From contig JABXJS010000244.1 of the NCBI GenBank assembly GCA_013538855.1, forward strand, positions 1 through 34,854: a DNA stretch of 34,854 nt, given 5' to 3'. The notes under the pieces were generated by a model. That model was not told where the DNA came from. It searched no databases and saw nothing but the letters and a program-made list of their open reading frames with translations. The DNA is from Herpetosiphonaceae bacterium (GTDB lineage: Bacteria > Chloroflexota > Chloroflexia > Chloroflexales > Herpetosiphonaceae). Each line of letters opens with the position of its first letter. Position 1 is the stretch's first letter. Of this stretch, positions 24,706 through 31,329 are shown one piece after another. The position numbers were made by a program, and so were the translations under genes.

Positions 24706-25521
24706 ATGCGTTTTTGTGTCCAATGTGCCACCCCCCTTGTTGCAGCCGAGCGCGGCGGACGCAAGCGCCCAACCTGTCCCGCGTGCGGCTGGGTCGCCTT
24801 CAACCCTGCGCCCGTCGGTGTCGCTGGTATCATCCAAGACGCCGCTGGGCGCGTCGTGCTTGTGCGCCGCCGCACCAGCTTTCGCAGCGGTATGTGGTGC
24901 CTACCCTGCGGCTACCTAGAGGCCGACGAGGAGCTGCGGGCCGGCCTGCACCGCGAGCTGCGCGAGGAAACGGGCCTGGAGACCACGATTGGCGCGGTCG
25001 TCGCCGTGCACTCCAACCTTGATCGCGATCCACCCTACCCAGTGGGCATTTGGCTGCGCGCTACGCCCAGCGGCGGCCAGCTCCAGCCCGGCGATGATGT
25101 GGACGCCGCCGATTACTTCAGCCTCGACGATCTGCCAGCCGAGCTAGCCTTCGCCACCGATCGCCAGGTACTCGATCAATTGCGCAGCGAGCGCGATCAG
25201 CCCAACGCCACCATCGGCGCGCTCACCAGCGCCATGCATGATTTTGTGCGCGCCAAAGGCTGGTACGCGCCCGATAGCCTGCGCCCACAGACACCACGCA
25301 ATCTGGCAATCTCGCTGTGCCTAGAGGCCGCCGAGGTGCTGGAGCACGTCCAGTGGCGCGAAACTATTAGCGACCAAGCAGGCTGGGCTGGCGAGCTAGC
25401 CGATGTCGCCTTGTACTTGCTCCAGCTCGCCGATACCACCGGCATCAATTTATCAGCGGCTATCCAGCAGACCCTGCGCCGCAACGCTCGACGCACTTGG
25501 GACCAGCCAGCTCAGGATTAG
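24706..25521 (+). CDS. Nudix hydrolase fused to a MazG-like pyrophosphohydrolase
   Basis: A 271-residue fusion. Residues ~4-30 form a zinc ribbon (CVQCATPL ... CPACGW), as in NADH-pyrophosphatase-type Nudix proteins. A Nudix domain follows with a complete Nudix box (GYLEADEELRAGLHRELREE continuing TGLE). Residues ~175-265 resemble the all-alpha MazG/RS21-C6 nucleotide pyrophosphohydrolase: PRNLAISLCLEAAEVLEHVQW (ExxE) and ELADVALYLLQLAD (ExxD), the two metal-binding pairs. Both halves of such proteins hydrolyse nucleotide diphosphate bonds, so a house-cleaning role on damaged or excess nucleotides is likely; substrates are unknown. GAGGAG precedes ATG 24706. Confidence 0.88.
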   Translation: MRFCVQCATPLVAAERGGRKRPTCPACGWVAFNPAPVGVAGIIQDAAGRVVLVRRRTSFRSGMWCLPCGYLEADEELRAGLHRELREETGLETTIGAVVAVHSNLDRDPPYPVGIWLRATPSGGQLQPGDDVDAADYFSLDDLPAELAFATDRQVLDQLRSERDQPNATIGALTSAMHDFVRAKGWYAPDSLRPQTPRNLAISLCLEAAEVLEHVQWRETISDQAGWAGELADVALYLLQLADTTGINLSAAIQQTLRRNARRTWDQPAQD

Positions 25522-25687
25522 GCCGTGCACGACGATGTATCAAGCGTTATGTCGTGTTTGACTGATTAGACTTATTCGCCGTAGCGCAGATGCAGGGCGC
25601 ACCCCTGCCAGGAGCTTGGGAGCTAGCCCTACACCTGCCCACCAGTGCTGGCCATCCAGCGTGAATTGGTACAAGAAGGAGCTGATT

Positions 25688-26083
25688 ATGAGCACAACAC
25701 AGTATGGATTTGGTATCGAGCTAGCCCTGCCGCACGCCGAGGCGATTGAAAAAGTCACCGCCGCACTCAAAAACGAGGGCTTTGGTGTGCTTACCACGAT
25801 TGATGTCAAGGCGACAATGAAGCAGAAGATCGATGTCGATTTTGAGCCATACACGATTCTCGGCGCGTGCAACCCGCACCTGGCCCACCGCGCCCTGACT
25901 GCCGAGCACGATCTCGGGCTGCTGCTGCCGTGCAATGTCATCGTGCACACTCACGGTGAACACACCCGCGTTGATATCGCCGACCCCAAGGTGATGATGG
26001 AGATGGTCGACAATCCAGCCCTCGCACCAATCGCCGAGGAGGCTGCGACCAAACTACGCCGCGCCCTCGAGAGCCTGGCCTAA
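25688..26083 (+). CDS. DUF302 family protein
   Basis: A 131-residue small cytoplasmic protein. The pattern GFGIELALPHAEAIEKVTAALKNEGFGVLTTIDVKATMKQKI, then YTILGACNPHLAHRAL and LGLLLPCNVIVHTHGE, is typical of DUF302, a widespread fold of unknown biochemical role. Two cysteines (in GACNP and LPCNV) are the conserved ones of many family members. ATG 25688 has AAGGAG at 25676-25681; earlier in-frame starts are rejected. It stands 166 bases after the Nudix-MazG gene. Confidence 0.88.
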   Translation: MSTTQYGFGIELALPHAEAIEKVTAALKNEGFGVLTTIDVKATMKQKIDVDFEPYTILGACNPHLAHRALTAEHDLGLLLPCNVIVHTHGEHTRVDIADPKVMMEMVDNPALAPIAEEAATKLRRALESLA

Positions 26084-26135
26084 ACCTCCGGTGACGGTCT
26101 AAGCGACTCACAAGACCACGTTTACACCTCAAACA

Positions 26136-26175
26136 GCCCCCAGCAGTATGCGGGTTCGACCGCAGCGCTGGGGGC
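26136..26175. other. Two-part hairpin in the DUF302-DinB gap
   Basis: GCCCCCAGC (26136-26144) pairs with GCTGGGGGC (26167-26175), and an inner stem TGCGG/CCGCA (26149-26153 with 26160-26164) closes a GTTCGA loop. It lies between two convergent genes and could be a terminator, although there is no good T run. The rest of 26084-26407 contains a 9-bp inverted repeat (CCTGCTCGG 26203-26211, CCGAGCAGG 26260-26268) and no credible gene. Confidence 0.5.
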
Positions 26176-26407
26176 GCTATCGGAGAGTCATCAGCCACAA
26201 ACCCTGCTCGGCAGCGTGCCGCCGCAGGCAGCACCAGCTCGTTAACCACCACGTCGCTACCGAGCAGGACGCCAACAGCGCGTAGCCGAACGCGACCCAA
26301 TTAGGACATACGTGCACACACCCGGAGCGCGGCCTAGCTCACTGCATCGCCACCAAACAACTAGCACAGGCGGGCCACCACACGAGCGCACGCAATCAAT
26401 GGATGGG

Positions 26408-26908
26408 CTAGCGCTGACTATCGAGCCACGCGCTAATCGCCTGCACGTGATCGGGGTAGTGCTCATAGGTGTTGGCGGCGATCATGGCCTGAGCCGGATA
26501 GCCCAGAACATTGGCGAAGCCCAGCGGATCAAACAGCTGCGAGTCCGAGTAGCCAGAGAGCGCCGTGCTGATGCGCTCGGCATTGCGATGGTACTCGGCG
26601 AGGAGTGTGGCGGGATCACGGTCGCGGTTGGCAGCGAAGGTCTCGCCGTTCACCCGATCGACCCACGCCTCACCCTCGCCAGGCCGGGCGAGACGCTGCG
26701 GCTGCGCACCACGTGCGGCGGACTCCAGCACATCAAGCATATGGTTCTCCCACCAGGTGATATGGCCCAGCAGGTCAACCAATGAATAGCCAGCGATTGT
26801 GGGCTGCGTGCGCTTCGATTCAGGCACGGCGGCGATCAACGCATCGAGCCGCTGGCGCTCGGCCATGATCAAGCTGACAAGATCGTGCACATTGTTGGGG
26901 GTAGACAT
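26408..26908 (-). CDS. DinB-like four-helix protein (ClbS/DfsB type)
   Basis: A 166-residue, mostly helical protein. The N-terminal helix (DLVSLIMAERQRLDALIAAVP), the block YSLVDLLGHITWWENHMLDVL with the first conserved histidine, and the late NTYEHYPDHVQAISAWL with further histidines fit the DinB superfamily, whose members hold a metal through three histidines. The ClbS/DfsB branch is the closest in style. Its activity here is unknown. ATG 26908 is preferred to GTG 26911; AGGAG (complement of 26914-26918) precedes it. It is downstream of, and on the same strand as, the AraC regulator gene, with a 52-base gap, so the two may be co-transcribed. Confidence 0.8.
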   Translation of the reverse strand: MSTPNNVHDLVSLIMAERQRLDALIAAVPESKRTQPTIAGYSLVDLLGHITWWENHMLDVLESAARGAQPQRLARPGEGEAWVDRVNGETFAANRDRDPATLLAEYHRNAERISTALSGYSDSQLFDPLGFANVLGYPAQAMIAANTYEHYPDHVQAISAWLDSQR

Positions 26909-26960
26909 CACTGCTCCTTCTTCAAAGAATAGACTTCACCTACAGCAGAACAGGTTGGCG

Positions 26961-27761
26961 CTAGGCGTCCGCTGGCGGGGGTGGGATCACATACAGGCGC
27001 TCGCGGGCAGCGAAGAGCGCAGACAGCCGCAGGCCGAACATCCGCCGAAACGTGTGGCTCAGGTGGGCCGAATCGCTGAAGCCAGCGGCATGGGCGGCAG
27101 TGGTAAAGTCGGCGGCGGCGGCGATCTGCTGGAGTGCGCTGAGCAACCGTCGCCACAGCAAGTAGCGGCGCAGCGGCACGCCGACCTCGGCGCTGAACAG
27201 ATGCCCAAAGCGCCCCTCGGAGATGTGCACCCGAGCAGCCAAGGTGCGTGCGGCAATCTTGTAGTCAGGAGCGCGCTCGATCAGTCGTAGCGCTGCCTCG
27301 ATGCGCGGGTCAAGCGGCACTGCTGGCACAAACGCAGGCAACATTACGGCCAGCAGCTGCTCGATCCAGCTATCGGCAGCCGCCGCACTGGTCTCTAGGC
27401 TCGCCAGATGCAGGGCGGCAGCGCGGATGCTCGCTGTGCTAAGCTGCGGCAGCACAGCCCAAGGCCGCTGGCACAGCACATCCGCACGCAGCTGCTGCGC
27501 CAGCAGCGACTGTGGGTTGATCAAGAGGGTTGCCACCCAGCCTGGCTGCCCGTGGACAAGATGGCGCTGGTTATGGTCAATCAGCAGCGCCTGCGCCTGC
27601 ACCTGCTGGGCATCGAGCGTGGCCAGCAGCGGCTCAGCCAGCGCCAGCGTGAGCTGGAGCGCGTGATGACGGTGCGGCTGCGCATAGACATCGCGGCGCA
27701 GCACAAGTATGCAGTCCGAGCGCGCATAGAGCACGGTTTTAAGCATATCTGGTTCGGGCAT
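26961..27761 (-). CDS. AraC/XylS-family transcriptional regulator
   Basis: A 266-residue DNA-binding regulator. The N-terminal half looks like a cupin-type sensing domain (VYAQPHRHHALQLTLALAEPL, HRHH, QALLIDHNQRHLVHG). The C-terminal ~100 residues are the double helix-turn-helix of AraC: KIAARTLAARVHISEGRFGHLFSAEVGVPLRRYLLWRRL and TTAAHAAGFSDSAHLSHTFRRMFG. The ligand and targets are unknown; the downstream DinB-like gene is a candidate target. I use ATG 27761 (GAGG 11 bases upstream). The ORF extends upstream to 27890, but that part is low-complexity and has no ribosome site. Confidence 0.85.
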   Translation of the reverse strand: MPEPDMLKTVLYARSDCILVLRRDVYAQPHRHHALQLTLALAEPLLATLDAQQVQAQALLIDHNQRHLVHGQPGWVATLLINPQSLLAQQLRADVLCQRPWAVLPQLSTASIRAAALHLASLETSAAAADSWIEQLLAVMLPAFVPAVPLDPRIEAALRLIERAPDYKIAARTLAARVHISEGRFGHLFSAEVGVPLRRYLLWRRLLSALQQIAAAADFTTAAHAAGFSDSAHLSHTFRRMFGLRLSALFAARERLYVIPPPPADA

Positions 27762-28052
27762 AACTAAGTAAACCTCATGAACTAGCGTGTCAATACAGCT
27801 TGGCGGCCACGCCACCAAAAGGAGCTTGCCCCGGCACCAGCCGCCACGCAACGCACCCAGCCACGCGCTGCACCACCACGCGCTGGGCAATCGCCCCCAC
27901 GGCGCGCACGCTGAGCCGCTGGCCCCAGCATAGGCAGCCGTTGCCGCTGCACACGCTGCATTCCCACATCAGTATAGCCAGTTTATACAAGCGCGGCGGA
28001 GCGCCGCAGGCTACAATCAACGCAGAACAGCCATTTAGACCAGGAGCACACA
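27762..28052. other. Intergenic gap without a supported gene
   Basis: This is about 290 bases between divergent genes. I see a 6-bp hairpin GCGGCG-GAG-CGCCGC (27993-28007), a TATACT-like element on the minus strand near 27970, and TACAAT at 28012-28017 on the plus strand as a possible -10 for the darcynin-like gene. Short minus-strand ORFs here have no ribosome site or recognisable domain. Confidence 0.4.
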
Positions 28053-28355
28053 ATGCTGACTGTATTTATGCACCTTAATGCCACAGCCCACTGGCTGCGC
28101 ATGAGCCGCGCCGAGCGGGCCGAGTTTGTAGCGACGGCCATCGTGCCGATTATGGCGTGCTACCCACAGATTGCGCTGAGTACCTACGATGTCGAGGGCT
28201 TTAGCGGGCTATGCAGCGACATCTTGGTGTTCGAGGGCGTTGAGCCACAAGCCTTTGGGGCGCTGATCGACGACCTGCGTGACACAGCGCTGTACACCGC
28301 GCCCTACTTCGAGGTAGCCGGAATCTACCCGGCGCTCAAGGCCAACTTCATCTAA
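28053..28355 (+). CDS. Darcynin-like protein
   Basis: A 100-residue small protein. The pattern MLTVFMHLNATAHWLRMSRAERAEF, CYPQIALSTYDVEGFSG and YFEVAGIYPALKANFI matches the style of the darcynin family, a small alpha/beta fold of unknown function. AGGAG lies shortly before ATG 28053. Its 3' end overlaps the convergent kinase-like gene by 8 bases. Confidence 0.72.
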   Translation: MLTVFMHLNATAHWLRMSRAERAEFVATAIVPIMACYPQIALSTYDVEGFSGLCSDILVFEGVEPQAFGALIDDLRDTALYTAPYFEVAGIYPALKANFI

Positions 28356-28935
28356 GCGTAGCGGCCGCACACGGCTTAGACAGCGCACACAGCGCAAAGA
28401 TCTGCTCGACAGTCTGCTCAACGTTGAGGGCGCTTGAGTTGATGATGTGCCAGCCATAGGCCGCAAACGGGTGCTGAGACATCGCAGCGTGGATCTGCTC
28501 GATCGGCGTAGCGAGGACATGCACATCGAACGTCTTGCTGGTGCGCTGGGCATTGCGCGCAAGCGCCACATCGACATTGGGGCAGAGCCACACCTTGTGC
28601 AGCGTTGTGACCTCGGCCAAGGGCACAGCAAAGAGTGCCTCGGCCTCAGATGGGAAAATCACATCGTCAATCGCCACAGCAAAGCCCGCGCGCGCATAGC
28701 GGCGAGCCATATCGGCGGCGGAGCGGCGAGCGAGCGCAAACTGCTGGGCGGTCGCATCGGTCCAGGTTGGCACTGGATCGGCGCGGCCAACCACCACCAG
28801 CTCGCGCAGATTGTCGACAGGAATATGGATGCCGGCGGCAAAGCGCTGGAGCAGCGCCAGGGCGACCGACGACTTGCCAGCGCCAGGTGTGCCTGTGAGC
28901 AAGAATATGGGAGCGGGAACTGAACCACCGTGCAT
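28348..28935 (-). CDS. P-loop kinase / AAA_33-type ATPase
   Basis: A 195-residue protein with an N-terminal Walker A motif GTPGAGKSS (residues ~14-22). It continues in the style of zeta-toxin/chloramphenicol-phosphotransferase-like kinases, with VDNLRELVVVG after the P loop and AIDDVIFPSEAEALF as the Walker-B-like strand. Such proteins phosphorylate small molecules or nucleotides; the substrate is unknown. AAGGA lies 8 bases before ATG 28935. The 3' end overlaps darcynin by 8 bases in convergent orientation. Confidence 0.78.
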   Translation of the reverse strand: MHGGSVPAPIFLLTGTPGAGKSSVALALLQRFAAGIHIPVDNLRELVVVGRADPVPTWTDATAQQFALARRSAADMARRYARAGFAVAIDDVIFPSEAEALFAVPLAEVTTLHKVWLCPNVDVALARNAQRTSKTFDVHVLATPIEQIHAAMSQHPFAAYGWHIINSSALNVEQTVEQIFALCALSKPCAAATLR

Positions 28936-29498
28936 GGGCTTGTCCTTACGAGCTTCTCCACTGTGCTAGCCTGCGCTGTGCACTAAGAAGCAGCGGGTAT
29001 CGCCTGCCAGACCATGCCCACCACTGCATGATACCACCTCACGTCTATCCTAGCTGAGCGTGCAAGGTGCAACACATGCGCACCCTACCAGCAGCATGAG
29101 TAGTAAATCACGTCCACGAACTACGCTCACACCAACGCCCGCTCAATCGCGGCCGCTGCAGGCGCTGGAGATCACCCCTGCCAACCACCACACTCCACCC
29201 ATCAGCCCCCGCTGCGGCCGCTGGGAATCACCCCAGCACGTCACAAAAAAAGACGCGCACCCTACCAGGCCGCTCAATCGCGGCCGCTGGCGGGCGCAGC
29301 CCTGGGGGTCTTGGGGAATCACCCCAGCCACACACAAAAGCACGCTAAAACCACCAACGGCCCGCTGAATCGGGGCCGCTGGTGGGAGAGAAGAGAGAGG
29401 AGAAGGTTTGATTGGAAGTATACCAAAAACACGCCAAAACGCAAATGCGCTGTATGACGGAATCCATATTCCGTCAATTGACGGAGCGCGCTAGCAGC
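28936..29498. repeat. Intergenic degenerate repeats with palindromic core
   Basis: This is 563 bases without a supported gene. The 19-base sequence CGCTCAATCGCGGCCGCTG is identical at 29140-29158 and 29271-29289, with a third copy at 29363-29381 (two changes). GCGCACCCTACCAG also occurs twice (about 29080 and 29255). Palindrome-like cores of the type CTGGG-ATCACCCCAG are at 29165-29180, 29221-29236 and 29312-29326. Near the right end, 29456-29475 is a perfect hairpin GACGGAAT-CCAT-ATTCCGTC, 23 bases beyond the stop of the acyl-CoA-dehydrogenase-like gene and possibly ending its transcript. The core is shared with the repeats at the start and end of the window. Confidence 0.7.
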
Positions 29499-31262
29499 TC
29501 AAAGCGTCGTCAGCGCGTGATCGTAGCGGATGGGCAGAGGGACGAGCGAAAACAGGCGATCAGCGGCATACAGGGCCTTGAGCTGGTCGTCCATGGCTTG
29601 CTCGGCGGCTGGCGTGGGCGTAGGCACGTCGAGATGCAGCGGGCGCAGCAGCTTCTCCAGACACACAAGCAGCCAGTCGCCGGCGTGGAAGAACGCATCG
29701 TCGCTGGCCTCGACGTTGGCCAGCCACATCCAGATGCAGCTCAGGGCCACGGCCAGCGCACAGTGCTCCTGGGCGCAGGCGAAGGCGGCAGGCTGCTTGC
29801 CAAACTCCGCGCCGTGCTGCTCGCGCAGGGCGGCGAGGCGCTGCTGGTGCACAAGGTCGCGCTGACTGATCTGCTCGACGTAGGCCAGCAGATGCTGCGC
29901 GCGCTGCTGATCGGGGAGCTGCTGGAGCTGCGCGACGAGCTGGGGCAGCGCATCGAAGAGCGCGTCGGCCCCGCCACTGGAGAGCTGCAGCCGCTCGGGC
30001 TTGAACTTCGGCAGCGGCGCGGCGAGCGCAAACACGCTGCGCAGGTCATCAGGGCTGGCGGACGGCGTGGCGTGCTCGTGCGCGCGGGACTGGCGTGCGC
30101 GCAGATGATGAATGAGCACGTTGAGATTAACCACGGTGCTGCCATCAAACAGACTGACAATCGACGTATCGCGCAGAATCTTTTGGAAGAGGCCGTGCTC
30201 GAAGCCCTCGCGCAGATAGAAGCGCGCGCCGAGCACCCGCGTGAGGCTGTGCAGCGTCTGCTCGATCGTGGTGGGCACAACATACTTGACCAGCGCCGAC
30301 CAGGTGCCCATGGATGCGGGCAGGATGTGCAGCGCACGGGCGGCGGACAGCGCCACGCAGTCGCAGATCAGGAGATCGGCGAAGGCATCGCGCAGGAGCG
30401 CGCGCGGGTAGGGCAGATCGTAAACCGTGCCGCCGTACAGCTGGCGATTGAGCGCAAACTTAAGCACCGTGCGCAGGGCGGTGTCGGCGGGGCCAAGCGC
30501 CAGGCCAGCACAGAGCGTGCGCGAGACCTGGAGCGCACGCAGCACCAGCTCGGAGCCAGCGCCGAGCTTGCCGATGACCGCACTGGTGGGCAGGCGGCTG
30601 GCGCTGAAGGTCACGCCGCTCACATCCGCGCCCCGGATGCCGTGGGTTTTGATCTTCGGATGGTGGGCGAGCGTGGCCGGATCAAGGGCGGCCTTGTCGA
30701 CGAGATAGAGCGACAGGCCCTCTGTGCCGCCGACGCCCTGGGTCTGGGCAAAGACCGTCATCAGCTGGGCGCGGCTACCATTGCCGATGAGCCACTTGCT
30801 GCCGGAGAGGGTGATGCCGTCGGGCGCGTGGCGGGCGCACACCTCGGTGGCCAGAATATCGGTGCCGTGGCGCTGCTCGGTGAGGCCAAAGGCCATGGCC
30901 GACTGCGCGCGGATGCGCTCGGCGACAGCGTAGCGCTGCTGCTCGCTACCGCCGACCCACACCGGCAGCGAGCCGAGGTAGGTGACAGCCTGCGCGATGG
31001 CGGCGGTAAGATCGCGGCGCGCCAGCAGCCGCACCAGACCCAGCAGCTCCTCGTAGGAGTGGAACTGGCCGCGGTAGCGCCGGGGGATATAGCGCTCGGC
31101 AAAGCCAAGCTCGTGCAAGTGCGCGTTGGCGTCCTCGGGATACGCCTCGGCCTCATCGCGGGCCAGCGCCTGCGCAAACGAAAACGGGTTAGCGGGATCG
31201 GCAGGATCGCCAAGCTGCTGATCGAACTGGACCAGACGCTCAGCAACAGCTACATCAAACAT
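29499..31262 (-). CDS. Acyl-CoA dehydrogenase-like protein
   Basis: A 587-residue flavoprotein-type enzyme. The first ~400 residues follow the acyl-CoA dehydrogenase plan: a helical N domain (ELGFAERYIPRRYRG), a beta domain (MAFGLTEQRHGTDILATEV, SGSKWLIGNGSRAQLMTVFAQ, HPKIKTHGIRGADVSGVTF) and the C-terminal helical domain (VSRTLCAGLALG, KFALNRQLYG, LGARFYLREGFEHG, LRDTSIVSLFDGSTVVNLNVL). About 180 further residues form an extra helical C-terminal domain. The electron-transfer role and substrate are inferred; I could not place the catalytic glutamate with certainty. ATG 31262 has GAGG seven bases upstream, within a few bases of the preceding terminator. It lies behind the ABC exporter operon on the same strand. 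Confidence 0.85.
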   Translation of the reverse strand: MFDVAVAERLVQFDQQLGDPADPANPFSFAQALARDEAEAYPEDANAHLHELGFAERYIPRRYRGQFHSYEELLGLVRLLARRDLTAAIAQAVTYLGSLPVWVGGSEQQRYAVAERIRAQSAMAFGLTEQRHGTDILATEVCARHAPDGITLSGSKWLIGNGSRAQLMTVFAQTQGVGGTEGLSLYLVDKAALDPATLAHHPKIKTHGIRGADVSGVTFSASRLPTSAVIGKLGAGSELVLRALQVSRTLCAGLALGPADTALRTVLKFALNRQLYGGTVYDLPYPRALLRDAFADLLICDCVALSAARALHILPASMGTWSALVKYVVPTTIEQTLHSLTRVLGARFYLREGFEHGLFQKILRDTSIVSLFDGSTVVNLNVLIHHLRARQSRAHEHATPSASPDDLRSVFALAAPLPKFKPERLQLSSGGADALFDALPQLVAQLQQLPDQQRAQHLLAYVEQISQRDLVHQQRLAALREQHGAEFGKQPAAFACAQEHCALAVALSCIWMWLANVEASDDAFFHAGDWLLVCLEKLLRPLHLDVPTPTPAAEQAMDDQLKALYAADRLFSLVPLPIRYDHALTTL

Positions 31263-31275
31263 AGGCACACCTCAC

Positions 31276-31307
31276 AAAAAAAGCCCATGGAGCGAGTCCA
31301 CGGGCTT
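31276..31307 (-). terminator. Intrinsic terminator after the ABC permease
   Basis: Arms 31281-31291 and 31297-31307 form an 11-bp stem. The single odd pair is G-U on the minus strand but A-C on the plus strand. A run of seven T (31276-31282, minus strand) follows. It separates the permease from the acyl-CoA-dehydrogenase-like gene. Confidence 0.9.
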
Positions 31308-31329
31308 AGAAACAACAACCAGCGCGGCA

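Noticed and set aside
26149-26175. tRNA-like T-arm (GGGTTCGACC)
   Set aside because: The loop is six bases, and no acceptor, D or anticodon arm can be formed around it; it is the inner part of a longer hairpin.
27790-28053. Minus-strand 87-codon ORF in the AraC-darcynin gap
   Set aside because: Contains a Cys-rich run but lacks a ribosome site and family resemblance; a GC-rich gap makes such frames common. I would revisit it only if conserved.
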